A stretch of 64,000 nucleotides of DNA from Manganitrophus sp963718695 (GCA_963718695.1 OY970371.1:434001-498000), one strand, 5' to 3'; shown: positions 7,830 to 17,746, counted from the stretch's first letter. Numbers and translations are program-made. The notes: generated by a model from the letters alone, not told the origin.

Positions 7830-9347
7830 TCAGGAAGCGTTTTGATCCGAACGATTGAGATCTAATCGGAAATTGTTCACGAGCACCATCAGATCGCTTC
7901 CCATCCGGGCGAGGTTTTTCGAGGCGACCAGGATCTCTTCGGCCGTTTTCGCCGTGCTTTTGGAGGCATCGGCCACCCCTTCGATGCTCTGGTTCACCTC
8001 GTTGGTCCCATGAGCCGCCTGCGCGACCCTGCCGCTGATCTCGTTCGTCGTTGCGGTCTGCTCCTCCACGGCCCCCGAAATGTCCATCGAGATCTGATTG
8101 ATCTGACCGATGATCTCCCCGATCTTTCCAATTTCTGAGATCGCCCCCTGGGTGTCCCCCTGGATCGCGCCGATTTTTTGGGCGATCTCCTCGGTTGCCT
8201 TGGCCGTCCTCGTTGCGAGGTCCTTTACCTCGTTCGCCACCACGGCAAATCCCTTTCCGGCCTCCCCCGCACGCGCCGCCTCGATGGTCGCATTCAGGGC
8301 CAAAAGATTGGTCTGTTGGGCAATGGCGGTGATCACCTTGACCACCTGTCCGATTTCTATACTCGATTCGCCCAGCTTGGAGATGGTCTTGTTGGTCGAT
8401 TCCGCCATTTTTACTGCTTGGGTGGTGATCTGCGTTGCATTCACCACATTCCGGGAGGTTTCCTTGAGCGAGGAGGTGATCTCCACGGAAGCCGTCGCGA
8501 CCTCTCCGACCATCCTGTTGATCTCCTGGCTGGTCGATGAGACCCTGTTGGCCAGACGCTCCGTTTCCAAGGAATTAGAACTCATCTGCTGGCTGGCGGC
8601 CGAGAGGGACTCGGAGGAGAGAGTGATCTGCTTGCAGCTGTCACGAACGGCATAGACCAGCTCTTGCATCACCTTTTTCAGACTGGCCGACATTTCAGAG
8701 AAGGCCCGGGCAAGGATGCCGATTTCATCCTGTGCGGCGAGCACCTTCGGCGCAACCCCGGCGGTCAAGTCCCCCTGAGCGACTTTTTGGATGACCCCGA
8801 CCAGATGCGCGAGGGGCTGAGTGATTCCCCGAAAGAGAATCGTGACCCCGAGGATGAGCAATGCCAAGGCGATCAGATTACTGATCACGACCGTTTTGAT
8901 GCCGCTGCGGAGGTTCTTCGAAAGGGTTTCCTGGCTGTACCCGATCTGGAGGTGTCCGACGGGCTTTCCATCCCCCCTGAGGCTTTGGATCTCCCGGTTA
9001 TAAATCGACAGCGCAGTGGTGTCCTCCGGCGCCTTACTGTTTTCCGTCAGCGGTTTTCTATCGGCGTCATAGAAAATGACAAAGACAACATCGGGGTCTT
9101 TCAGAGCCACCCGAACGAACACCTCCAAGGCCTGAAGATCAAAGTTCTCCACGTAGCTGGCGCTGATCTGGGAGAGGGTATCGGCCAGGGCATTTCCCTT
9201 CGATTCCATCAGGGACCGGATGGTGGCGTGGTTCTTGTTGATCATCAAGGTTCCCAATCCGCCGAGCAAGATCACCATGAAGATGAGGTTCGGGATCAAG
9301 AATTTCTTGCTAATGGAGTTCAATGTCAAAAGCTTCTCAAGCGCCAT
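7830..9347 (-). CDS. Methyl-accepting chemotaxis protein
   Basis: This transmembrane chemoreceptor has 505 residues. A first membrane helix lies at about 17-36, followed by a short periplasmic sensor of about 110 residues and a second helix at about 150-172. A HAMP domain follows, then a long signalling coiled coil with the conserved hairpin tip (TNLLALNATIEAARAGE, then GFAVVANEVKDLA). Its first 200 residues are almost the same as those of the adjacent histidine kinase, apart from scattered substitutions. Thus one input module serves a chemotaxis output and a transcriptional or phosphorelay output. No cheA, cheW or cheR genes are in the window. It sits 44 bp after the kinase gene and is probably co-transcribed with it. 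Confidence 0.95.
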   Translation of the reverse strand: MALEKLLTLNSISKKFLIPNLIFMVILLGGLGTLMINKNHATIRSLMESKGNALADTLSQISASYVENFDLQALEVFVRVALKDPDVVFVIFYDADRKPLTENSKAPEDTTALSIYNREIQSLRGDGKPVGHLQIGYSQETLSKNLRSGIKTVVISNLIALALLILGVTILFRGITQPLAHLVGVIQKVAQGDLTAGVAPKVLAAQDEIGILARAFSEMSASLKKVMQELVYAVRDSCKQITLSSESLSAASQQMSSNSLETERLANRVSSTSQEINRMVGEVATASVEITSSLKETSRNVVNATQITTQAVKMAESTNKTISKLGESSIEIGQVVKVITAIAQQTNLLALNATIEAARAGEAGKGFAVVANEVKDLATRTAKATEEIAQKIGAIQGDTQGAISEIGKIGEIIGQINQISMDISGAVEEQTATTNEISGRVAQAAHGTNEVNQSIEGVADASKSTAKTAEEILVASKNLARMGSDLMVLVNNFRLDLNRSDQNAS

Positions 9348-9391
9348 CGTCTCCTAAACCTTTCACTGATGAGGTTTTCAATCGTGACCGC

Positions 9392-10873
9392 TTACCCTTT
9401 TAAACCTTTGTTGGAAAGATCTGCTGCCAGCTTTGATGATGGATTTCGCTGGTTGAGAGGTTGGGCTTTATTTTTCCGGGGAAGCCAGACAAAGAACGTC
9501 GCCCCCTTCCCCTTTTCAGATTCAACCCAGAGCTTTCCACCGTTTAGATCAACAATCTTTTTCACGATGGGAAGCCCCACCCCGGTCCCCTCGACCTTCA
9601 CATCTTGCAACCGCTGAAAGATCGCGAATATCTTTTCATGATAGGCCGGGTCGATTCCGATCCCATTATCTTTTACGTAGAACGCCACTCCTCCCTCCGA
9701 CTCTCTCCCTCCGATCTCAATCTTTGGATGGGGTTGATCTCCCATGAACTTGGTGGCATTGGAGATCAGGTTCTGGAAGATTTGGGCCAACTGGACAGGA
9801 TTGAACATAAAATGCGGAAGAGGGGACTGAACGGCGACCGTGATGTTGTGCTGTGTGAGTTGATTGTGAAGAATTTCCAAAACATTTTGGATGACATCTT
9901 TGACCTCAATCGGCTCCAGGCGTTCCTGCATCTTTCCAATACGTGAAAGGGTCAAAAGCCCTTGGATCAGCTCTTCCATATAGTTTGCGTTTCCGATGAT
10001 CCGGTCGAGGTAATGCCGCGCGTTTTCGTCCAACTGTTGGCCATATTCTTCCTTCATCATGCCGGCCATCCCGTTCATCGAGACCACCGGAGACTTCAAG
10101 TCGTGTGAAACGGTATAGATGAACGATTCCAGCTCCGCCGTGCGCGCCTTCACCTGCTCCTCCAGGTGCTCATGAGACCGAGCGAGTTCCTCGCTCATTC
10201 GATTGAAGCTCCGGGCCAAAACGCCCATCTCATCGGGGCGGTCGACGAGGCGGGAAGCGACTCGGGCGGTCAGGTCGCCTTGAGCCACTTTTTCAATAAC
10301 CCCGACAAGATGAGCAAGGGGATTCGTGATGCCCCGAAAAAGAATCGTGACCCCGAGGATGAGCAATGCCAAGGCCACAAGATTGCTGATCACGACCGTT
10401 TTGATTCCACTGCGGAGGTTCTTCGAAAGGGTTTCCTGGCTGTACCCGATCTGGAGGTGTCCGACGGGCTTTCCATCTCCCCTGAGGCTTTGGATCTCCC
10501 GGTTATAAATTAATAGCGAGCTGGTATCCTCGGGGGGGTGACTCCCTTCCGTCAACGGTTTTTTCTCGGCATCATAAAAAACAACAAAGACAATATCGGG
10601 GTCTTTCAAGGCTTCGTTGACGAACAACTCCAACGCCTGAAGATCGAAATTCATGACGTAATTCGCGCTGATCTGGGCAAGGTTATTCGCCAGGGCGTTC
10701 CCTTTTGATTCCATGAGGGAGCGGATCGTAGCATGATTCTTATTGATCATGAGGGTGCCCAATCCGCCCAGCAGAATCACCATAAAAACAATGGCGGGGA
10801 TCAAGAATTTCTTGCTGATGGAGTTCAACGTCAAAAACTTCTGAGGCGACATTTTCCCCTGGATACGTTCCAT
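9392..10873 (-). CDS. HAMP-containing sensor histidine kinase
   Basis: This 493-residue membrane kinase has the same two-helix periplasmic sensor and HAMP as the neighbouring chemoreceptor. A coiled linker follows, then HisKA with the phosphoacceptor His in YTVSHDLKSPV, then HATPase_c with N, G1 and G2 boxes (NLISNATKF, VKDNGIGIDP, GTGVGLPIVKKIV). It is a bacteriophytochrome-like or HWE-independent classical kinase. No response regulator is adjacent. The start ATG overlaps the stop codon of the upstream binding-protein gene (TAATG), which indicates coupled translation and a common function. A later ATG at 10852 is possible. Confidence 0.94.
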   Translation of the reverse strand: MERIQGKMSPQKFLTLNSISKKFLIPAIVFMVILLGGLGTLMINKNHATIRSLMESKGNALANNLAQISANYVMNFDLQALELFVNEALKDPDIVFVVFYDAEKKPLTEGSHPPEDTSSLLIYNREIQSLRGDGKPVGHLQIGYSQETLSKNLRSGIKTVVISNLVALALLILGVTILFRGITNPLAHLVGVIEKVAQGDLTARVASRLVDRPDEMGVLARSFNRMSEELARSHEHLEEQVKARTAELESFIYTVSHDLKSPVVSMNGMAGMMKEEYGQQLDENARHYLDRIIGNANYMEELIQGLLTLSRIGKMQERLEPIEVKDVIQNVLEILHNQLTQHNITVAVQSPLPHFMFNPVQLAQIFQNLISNATKFMGDQPHPKIEIGGRESEGGVAFYVKDNGIGIDPAYHEKIFAIFQRLQDVKVEGTGVGLPIVKKIVDLNGGKLWVESEKGKGATFFVWLPRKNKAQPLNQRNPSSKLAADLSNKGLKG

Positions 10874-12009
10874 TACTTCAGATTTGGAATCGTCACGACT
10901 TTCCCTTTTTCAATTTTCGTCAAAAAGACCTGACGCAGGCCTTGATGATCGGTGGGATTAAACGAAACCTCCAGCCCTCCGGCGTCCATTTTTAGCTTTT
11001 CTAGCGCAGAGATAAACGCCTCGCGGGTGAGCGGAGCGGCTCGCTTCAGCGCTTCCACCAGCACCTTCGCGCCGACATAACTCTCCAACCCCACAGGGTC
11101 GGGGACAATTCCTGCCGCTTTCATATCCGAGAGGAATTCTTTTACGATCGGCAAGGGACTATCACTCGGATTCGGCACAATCTGAGTGATAATGAGCCCC
11201 TCCGCGTCTTTTCCCGCCTCGTTCATCAGGGCGGCGGTGCCCGATGAAATGAGTAAAAATTTGGGGGAGAATCCACGCGCTTTTGCCTTTTTGAGAAAGG
11301 CGGCGCAAGGCATATAGGTGCACGCCATCACGACCGCCTCGGGATTCGCCTTTATCAGCGTCTCCAATGCCGCATCGACCTTCACGGTATTTCGCTCATA
11401 CTTCCCATCCCCCACCAAGCTCATATTCCTTTTCCGTAACGCCCGAATCGCTCCGGAGCGGCCCGCTTCTCCCATGGCATCGTCTTGTGCGAAGACCCCG
11501 ATCTTCTTAATCTGAAGATCCTGGGTCAGCCGCTCGATCATGACTTCGACTTCATCGGCATAGCTCGCACGGAGGTTGAAGATATATTTATTCACAGGGT
11601 TGCGAATCACTTCCGCCCCTGTGAGTGGGAAGAGATAGGGGACGCCGGTTCTCGTGACGATCGGCACAATCGCTGCCGAGTTGGGTGAACCGATATACCC
11701 GAATAAAGCGAACACCTTCTCCTGCTCAATGAGTTTACGGGTGTTCGAAATCGTCAGGGGGGGCTGGTAATTGTCATCATAAACCACCAGCCTGATCTTG
11801 CGGCCGTCGATTCCTCCTGCGGCGTTCACTTTGTTGAAGTACGCGGCTGCGCCGTCCCGCATCATAAAACCCAAGGCGGAAACGGGTCCGCTCTGGGCGT
11901 TGGTCATCCCGATCAAGATTTCTTTGTCTGTGACCCCGTCCTCCGCCCAAGAAAAGGAGGCCCAAAAAAGCAGGAGCAGAATCACGCTCCATCCCTTTCC
12001 TTTTATCAT
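10873..12009 (-). CDS. Periplasmic branched-chain amino acid-type substrate-binding protein (Peripla_BP_6), paralogue 2
   Basis: This is a paralogue of the 6473-7621 product with the same fold and C-terminal ending (KGKVVTIPNLK). I place the start at ATG 12009 because a perfect AAGGAGG precedes it by six bases and the protein then begins with a compact signal peptide (MIKGKGWSVILLLLFWASFSWA). The longer reading to 12078 lacks this logic. It is the first gene of the minus-strand sensory operon, translationally coupled to the kinase. Ligand and partner are unknown. A role in feeding ligand information to the kinase and chemoreceptor is inferred from synteny. Confidence 0.9.
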   Translation of the reverse strand: MIKGKGWSVILLLLFWASFSWAEDGVTDKEILIGMTNAQSGPVSALGFMMRDGAAAYFNKVNAAGGIDGRKIRLVVYDDNYQPPLTISNTRKLIEQEKVFALFGYIGSPNSAAIVPIVTRTGVPYLFPLTGAEVIRNPVNKYIFNLRASYADEVEVMIERLTQDLQIKKIGVFAQDDAMGEAGRSGAIRALRKRNMSLVGDGKYERNTVKVDAALETLIKANPEAVVMACTYMPCAAFLKKAKARGFSPKFLLISSGTAALMNEAGKDAEGLIITQIVPNPSDSPLPIVKEFLSDMKAAGIVPDPVGLESYVGAKVLVEALKRAAPLTREAFISALEKLKMDAGGLEVSFNPTDHQGLRQVFLTKIEKGKVVTIPNLK

Positions 12010-12545
12010 CGTAACCTCCTTATAATGATACCGAATAATACCGCAGGAGGAGATCTGTACAGTTGAAAAGTATAGCACCGAAACGAAGCCTGTCTATAGA
12101 TGTGCAGTAATAATCGATCGTATGGGAAAATCCAGTAGAGATAATAATGGGATTTTTGTCGCGGTCTCGGCATGAATCTCACTTTAAGTGTTTGAACGAA
12201 CCCTCCTGCTGCCGGCCGGGTATGCTTTAGACGAACACCTGATGTGGATGATCGACTGCAATCAGTGTCTTTGATCGATAGGGAGTGAGCGGGGACGCCG
12301 TGAATTTAGGCGTATGACGCGGCGGGAAACCGCTCGGTCCAGAGCGCCGCAGTCAATGCCAGCACCCGCCGGTTCAATAAGGGGGGAATCTGAAGGTAAA
12401 AAACTCTCAGAGAAGTTTCTAAGAAGGGTGAGAGGGCCGTGCGTTCACTTCAAATCGTCGGTTCAAACTCATCCAGCCTGTAAAAACAATCTGAATAAAT
12501 TTCATCCATCGGACAAAGGTTCGTCCGTCGGAGAGAGGCCGACGC
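12010..12545. other. Non-coding gap between the sensory operon and the membrane-protein gene
   Basis: About 540 bp with no credible gene. It contains the ribosome binding site of the binding protein at its left edge. Short open frames here have no recognisable features. I see no RNA gene or clear promoter. Confidence 0.5.
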
Positions 12546-13808
12546 TTACATTTCCCCGCAGCCGTAACGATGCGTCGATTTCGGGAAGAACCATCCCGAT
12601 TTTTCGGTCAAGAAAAGACGAACGGATCTGTCCGGCACATGCGAGCAGATCGTGCCGAGGACCGCTTTGAAGATTCTTTTTTCCGGATAGGGATTGGCAT
12701 TGAACTCGTGCATCGTCCACGCGTTTAAATCGAGCACCGCCCAACCGTCTTGCTGTGTCACAAAGGCCGAAAGCGCGTCGGGCAGACGGGGGGCGACATC
12801 GGGGTGCATGCGTATTTGACCATGGCTGACGTTCCCCGTATAGATGTTGAAGGAAAGCGCGGAATCCCATCGATTCACATTGTTTAAAAGCGGCAAGATC
12901 CCAATAAAAAGAATGGCAAGCGCCTGCGGGATGCGATAGAAACGGGGCACCTCAAACATCTTTTTGAGCTCGAAGGGAGGCGCTTTATAAAAGAGCACCC
13001 AGACCATGACCGCCATGGTCTGGCCCCAGATCCAGGCGCTGTCGTTCCAGTCGTTTCTGAACGGTCCGATGAGGAAGAAGATGAGCCCATGCATCAACAT
13101 CGCGTCGTAGAGCGCGAAGGTGCGAAATCGCTTCGTCAGAAGTCCGATCCCGAACAACACTTCGAAGAGCGCGGCAAAGACGCCGATGGCCGGCAAAGAG
13201 GGGATTTCGAACGGCAGAAGATCGGTCAGCGGCCGGAGGAACCAGGGGAATTCTTCGTGGAAAAAATGCGTGTTCAGCTTTTGGACGCCGCCCCAAAAAT
13301 AGACCGCGGCCATGATGAATCGAGCGCCGGCGAGAATGCGGTGCGCTTCCTCCTCGCCTGCGTCGCGTCGGTAGGTGAGCAGCAGGAGGAAAAAGAAAAA
13401 GAACTGATAAAACGACGGCCAGAGACGGCTCTGGTCCTGCAGAAAGAGAAGGGTAAACGCCGCAACGATCAACCCGGCCCCTATTTTGGAGCGAGGCCGG
13501 ATGACCGCGGCGAGAAGGAGCGCAGCGAAGAGAGCAAGAAAAAGATAATCGAACGGAGATGGAAAAGCCGGAATGAGCCCAAAGAGGGGAACCAGGGGAT
13601 AGAGGCGGGTTGAAATCCAGAGCTTCCAGGAAAAGCCGAGGCAGAGCAGAACGAAGACGGCAAGAAGTCGTATAAATAAGATCAGGCGTCTCTCTTCGCT
13701 CTCAAAGAGAGAGGCCGGTCCTTCCGGCTGCGATCCCATACCCCTTTGCCCAGGCGACGAGCGCAGGCTGGGTGCCGGTTCCGGACGGGGTCTCGTTTTC
13801 ATTCTCAT
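12546..13808 (-). CDS. Multipass integral membrane protein (HTTM/DoxX-like), intact copy
   Basis: The 420-residue protein has about ten hydrophobic helices between residues 45 and 320. A charged, proline-rich N-terminus precedes them and a soluble C-terminal domain of about 100 residues follows. The arrangement recalls HTTM (vitamin K-dependent carboxylase-like) or DoxX-like proteins, but I cannot assign a reaction. A second, degenerate copy lies at 24186-25211. The similarity extends about 50 bp upstream of both starts, so promoter and gene were duplicated together. The start at ATG 13808 follows GGAAG; ATG 13802 is equally possible. It is a single gene with no operon partner. Confidence 0.75.
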   Translation of the reverse strand: MRMKTRPRPEPAPSLRSSPGQRGMGSQPEGPASLFESEERRLILFIRLLAVFVLLCLGFSWKLWISTRLYPLVPLFGLIPAFPSPFDYLFLALFAALLLAAVIRPRSKIGAGLIVAAFTLLFLQDQSRLWPSFYQFFFFFLLLLTYRRDAGEEEAHRILAGARFIMAAVYFWGGVQKLNTHFFHEEFPWFLRPLTDLLPFEIPSLPAIGVFAALFEVLFGIGLLTKRFRTFALYDAMLMHGLIFFLIGPFRNDWNDSAWIWGQTMAVMVWVLFYKAPPFELKKMFEVPRFYRIPQALAILFIGILPLLNNVNRWDSALSFNIYTGNVSHGQIRMHPDVAPRLPDALSAFVTQQDGWAVLDLNAWTMHEFNANPYPEKRIFKAVLGTICSHVPDRSVRLFLTEKSGWFFPKSTHRYGCGEM

Positions 13809-14405
13809 GCGAACTTCCTTCAGTCTATAAACAGGTCGAATATACCATACGTCAGGCCATTTTCGTGCATGTGTCGAAGGGACGTCAGCATCTCAAAGAA
13901 CACTTTATTGTTTTACTTGTGAGGGGTAAAAGGAAAAGCGGTGGCGGGCCTTCGTGGAAGAATTTTGAGCTTTTTGCTTACGTAAAGATGAAGGATCAAA
14001 ATGGACCGTGGCGCTGTTTATCGCCAATAAAGTTGAGACGAGAATCACGATAATCCTCCGCTTGCTCTCAAGGGGGAGAAATCCTCTCATTGCAAAGAGG
14101 CATAATGGTCCGCCTTATCTCAGCCACAGGCGGATCTACAAATGAGGTCATCAATGATGATAGGAGAGGTTCAGATTTTAAAGAGGAGATGCGGAGGGGG
14201 TAAGATCACGCCCCCCTGTAGGAGTGTCACAACCTCACGACGATTTTACCCTGCACATGTAGCATTTTCCTAGATCTTTGCAAGTATTCTTTAGAGCCGT
14301 GGGAACAGCAAATCTGAATAGGATCGCAGCGCACTCAAAGGGGAGTCAGAAGAAGAGAGCGGCCGCGAGGGTTGGATGGAAGCCTGGTTTCCCTTTACCT
14401 TACTT
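13809..14405. other. Non-coding gap
   Basis: About 600 bp without a supported gene. The first 50 bp (upstream of the membrane protein) match the corresponding region of the pseudogene copy near 25240 and probably hold its promoter. The rest is unremarkable. Confidence 0.5.
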
Positions 14406-15560
14406 CTAAAAGGAATCATACGGGAGACGAACGGTAAAGGTGGAGCCGGTGCCCGGCTTGCTTCTGATGTCAATGCTCCCATTGAGTGATTCGACCAATT
14501 TTTTAACGATCAGCAACCCGAGGCCTGTGCTATGGGATTGGGCCGAGGGATTGATTTGGTAGTACGGCTCAAAGATCCGTTTGAGCCGATCCTCTGGAAT
14601 GCCGATCCCGGTATCGCTCATTTCAACCGAGACCCGCCTCTCCTGCACGTGATGGTCGATCCGGATGCTGATGGCGCCTTGGTCGGTGAATTTAATTGCA
14701 TTTGCAAGCAGATTGGTGAAGATCTGTCGGAGCTTTCCCGGATCGGACAGAATGGGAGGAGAGCCCGGATCAGCCACTCTGTTGATGGTTAATCCTTTCT
14801 CATCCGCTAAGAATTGCAAATCCCCGATGATTTGATCAAGCAGCTCCGAGAGATGTACAGGCTGGTCCTGCAGATCGATCGCCATCCTTCCGGAGTCAAT
14901 TTTACTCATGTCCAAAAGCTGGTTGATTAAAGACATCATCGCTTTGGCATTCTCATAAATCCGACTCTTTATCCGTTTTTCTTTGGCCGCATCTTGCGTT
15001 ATTTCCGGATCGTTTAATTGGGCGCTATAACCGAGAATCGTATTTAAAGAGGTCCGCATCTCATGAGAGGCGACGGAGAGTAGCTCGGATTTTTGTCGAT
15101 TGACCTCTTCGAGCTCCCCGATCTTCTGTTTTAGCTCCTGCTCCGTCGCCTTCAGATACGTCACATCCATCGACAGCCCTCGGTAGACCGGCCTCTTTTA
15201 ATATGCGCCAGATGCACGCCGGTGTGAAGCCAGACGACTCTCGCGTCTGCCGCGATGAATCGATGGTCGCCGGATCGGTCCCCTTTAGACACTCTCCAAA
15301 GAGATTTATCATCTGTTCGCGGTCATCTGGATGTAGGTGGTTGATCCAGAAGTCCGGCTCTGTGTACCACGCGAGAGGGGATAGCCCAGTATCTGCTCGG
15401 CATGCCTGCTGACCATAGAGAATTGAAGGGCGGCATCCGCTTCCCAGACGATGCCATGATTGATCCCTTCTACCAGATCGCGGTAGCGTTCTTCCGAGAG
15501 CTGCGTCACATTACCTGCGGCTTGCTCGGGATTAGAAGGCTGGGAGTTCTCTCGTTCCAT
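14406..15560 (-). pseudogene. PAS-HisKA-HATPase histidine kinase with about three frameshifts
   Basis: The C-terminal half (from 15170) is intact, with HisKA containing SVASHEMRTSLN and HATPase_c with LLANAIKFT, MSDTGIGIPEDR and STGLGLLIVKKLV. The N-terminal PAS domain is scattered over three frames. RYRDLVEGINHGIVWEAD lies in the frame ending at 15309, WYTEPDFWINHLHPDDREQ in the next, HRFIAADARVVWLHTGVH in a third, and VYRGLSMDVTYLK returns to the first. The net shift is three bases. Breaks lie near 15370, 15265 and 15185. No membrane segment is seen. A shorter kinase starting at 15170 could still be made but would lack its sensor. An IS1595 element lies about 100 bp upstream, where the promoter would be. 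Confidence 0.82.
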
Positions 15561-15656
15561 GCTAAAAATTCCCTTAAAACGACTCAGGGTGAATGAAAAA
15601 GGACGAATGCCTCGCTCCGAAGCATGCAGAATAAATGCGAGGAGCGTAAATATATA

Positions 15657-16365
15657 GGCTCTAGACTAGCACTTTGCTTATGATGATTAATGATTTTTCG
15701 AGTTCAAGCGTGCTTTTCTTCCAGCGCCATTCACATTCTTTCAGATGCAGCACGAAGTTTCTCTTCACGCCGTTGAACTTTGTCAGCCGCCTCTTGCAGA
15801 ACGACCAGAAGGCTTCAATGCCGTTGACGTGGGCACCTCGCTTTCTTGAGAATTCATTGCGATGATGCTTGAGCCGAATATGCCGATCATACCCCACATC
15901 CACCAGCCCATGATAGCCGCTCCAGCAGTCAGAGTAAATAGTAGAAGAGAGTGCAACCTTGCCGAAAATGATGGAATGCAAGGTCTTTCGCTCACAATTG
16001 GGGATAATTTCGGTATACACTCGCCCCTTGCGCTCGTAGATGCCGAAGACCGGCTGACGGTGCGTCCCTCTGCCTCTTCTGGTAGCCATGCCTCGCACTC
16101 GGCGTGGGCCGAAGTAGCTCTCATCCACCTCCACTTCACCTTTAAATTGTTTGAGCTGCTTCATTTGATGCTGATAAATTTGGCTTCGATAGTGACTGTA
16201 ATATTTATTAATGGTATTGCGATTTATCTTCAGCAGCTTTGCTGTCTGAGTGGCCGTGAGATCCAGGCAGAAGCACTGTAATATTTTTTTCCGCCTGTAT
16301 TCTGATAATGGCTTGTTATTATTGAACATCTCTAAACTTTAGCACGTTTCCGCTAGTCTAGAGCC
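15657..16365 (-). mobile_element. IS1595-family insertion sequence
   Basis: A single transposase gene is flanked by perfect 14-bp terminal inverted repeats: GGCTCTAGACTAGC at 15657-15670 and its complement at 16352-16365. Flanking AT-rich sequence gives a 7-bp direct repeat (ATATATA) on each side, consistent with the roughly 8-bp duplication of this family. The element is about 709 bp, compact and apparently complete. Confidence 0.88.
15661..16329 (-). CDS. IS1595-family (ISXO2-like) transposase
   Basis: The 222-residue DDE-type transposase has an N-terminal helix-turn-helix (TQTAKLLKINRNTINKYY). The ISXO2 catalytic domain follows: VEVDESYFGPRR contains the first acidic residue, and YSDCWSGYHGL and HVNGIEAFWSFCKRRL hold the remaining conserved positions. 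The length suits the IS1016 subgroup, which lacks the N-terminal zinc ribbon of larger members. The stop codon lies within the left inverted repeat. The frame is intact, so the element may still be active. Confidence 0.92.
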   Translation of the reverse strand: MFNNNKPLSEYRRKKILQCFCLDLTATQTAKLLKINRNTINKYYSHYRSQIYQHQMKQLKQFKGEVEVDESYFGPRRVRGMATRRGRGTHRQPVFGIYERKGRVYTEIIPNCERKTLHSIIFGKVALSSTIYSDCWSGYHGLVDVGYDRHIRLKHHRNEFSRKRGAHVNGIEAFWSFCKRRLTKFNGVKRNFVLHLKECEWRWKKSTLELEKSLIIISKVLV

Positions 16366-16507
16366 ATATATATTACAGGGCCGCTCTTTTATAAGGATGT
16401 AAGTCCTGATACGATTTAAATTTCAAGATTTCTGATGGAGGAAGGAGTCAGTTCCGTAAGGCTTGCTGAGGAGTTTCCGCGGTGACTGTAATCATCGAAT
16501 GTTTCAT

Positions 16508-17746
16508 TTACATTTGATTGATGATTGCATCGCCAAATTCAGAAGAGGTCACCTGTTTTGAATCGGGCATCAGCCGGGCCAGGTCGGGGGTGAGACATCT
16601 TGCCTCGATCGCTTGACTGATCCCTTTTATGATCAGGTCGGCCGCATCGACCCAGCCGATGTGGCGCAGCATCATTTCCGCCGAAAGAATGAGCGAAGAA
16701 GGATTGGCGATGTTCTTCCCGGCGATGTCGGGCGCGGTGCCGTGTGTCGCTTCGAAAATGGCGACATCATCGGAAAGGTTGGCTCCCGGCGAGATGCCGA
16801 TGCCGCCGACTTGTGCGGCCAGGGCGTCGGAAATGTAATCGCCGTTCAGGTTCAGCGTCGCGATCACGTCGTATTCCTCAGGACGCAACAAGATCTGTTG
16901 CAGGAAGGCATCCGCGATCACATCTTTGATGACGATCCCATTGGGTAATTGCAGCCACGGCCCCCCCTTTATTTCAACGCCGCCGAATTCCCGTTTCGCC
17001 AGCGCATATCCCCAGCGTTTGAACCCCCCTTCGGTGAACTTCATGATGTTCCCCTTGTGCACCAGGGTGACCGATCGGCGCCGATGGTCGATGGCGTACC
17101 GGATCGCGCGGCGCACCAGCCGCTCACTCCCTTCTCGGGAGACCGGTTTGATGCCGATGGCGGCCGTTTCTGGAAAGCGGATTTTCGTCGCGCCCATTTT
17201 TCTTTGCAGAAATTCGATCAGCTCCGTGGCTTCAGGCGACCCCGCCTCCCATTCAAGGCCGGCGTAAATGTCTTCGGTGTTTTCGCGGAAGATGACCATG
17301 TCTACTTTTTCCGGATGTTTCACGGGGCTCGGCACGCCCTTAAACCAGCGGATGGGACGCAGACAAATATACAGATCAAGCCGCTGTCGCAGCGCAACGT
17401 TCAGTGAACGAATGCCGCCGGAAACCGGTGTGGTCAAGGGGCCCTTGATCGACACCGCATGGTCCCGCATCGCTTCCACGGTTTCATCCGGCAGCCAAAC
17501 CTCTTGGCCATAGACCTTGACGGCCTTTTCACCCGCATAGACTTCCATCCATTCTACTTTCCGTTTTTCCCCGTACGCTTTGGCCACGGCCGCCTCGACC
17601 ACGCGTTTCATCGGCGGGGTGATGTCCACACCGATGCCGTCCCCCTCGATGAAAGGGATGATCGGGAAGTCGGGCACATTTAAGGTGTGATCCGCATTGA
17701 CCGTTATTTTTTTGCAATTGCTTGGGGTTTTGGTCTGTTGATCCAT
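16508..17746 (-). CDS. icd: NADP-dependent isocitrate dehydrogenase
   Basis: This enzyme oxidatively decarboxylates isocitrate to 2-oxoglutarate in the TCA cycle and yields NADPH. The 412-residue length matches the E. coli-type homodimeric enzyme. Visible signatures are IPFIEGDGIGVDI, the substrate loop with SLNVALRQRLDLYICLRP, FRENTEDIYAGLEW, and the late NLNGDYISDALAAQVGGIG metal-binding segment with TAPDIAGKN. The Ser and the three Arg of the isocitrate site are preserved. It is monocistronic, with about 260 bp upstream and terminator structures on the far side. Confidence 0.96.
   Translation of the reverse strand: MDQQTKTPSNCKKITVNADHTLNVPDFPIIPFIEGDGIGVDITPPMKRVVEAAVAKAYGEKRKVEWMEVYAGEKAVKVYGQEVWLPDETVEAMRDHAVSIKGPLTTPVSGGIRSLNVALRQRLDLYICLRPIRWFKGVPSPVKHPEKVDMVIFRENTEDIYAGLEWEAGSPEATELIEFLQRKMGATKIRFPETAAIGIKPVSREGSERLVRRAIRYAIDHRRRSVTLVHKGNIMKFTEGGFKRWGYALAKREFGGVEIKGGPWLQLPNGIVIKDVIADAFLQQILLRPEEYDVIATLNLNGDYISDALAAQVGGIGISPGANLSDDVAIFEATHGTAPDIAGKNIANPSSLILSAEMMLRHIGWVDAADLIIKGISQAIEARCLTPDLARLMPDSKQVTSSEFGDAIINQM

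Noticed and set aside
12314..12670. Open frame in the 12 kb intergenic gap
   Set aside because: No ribosome binding site, no conserved pattern, and it runs into the antisense of the membrane-protein gene.
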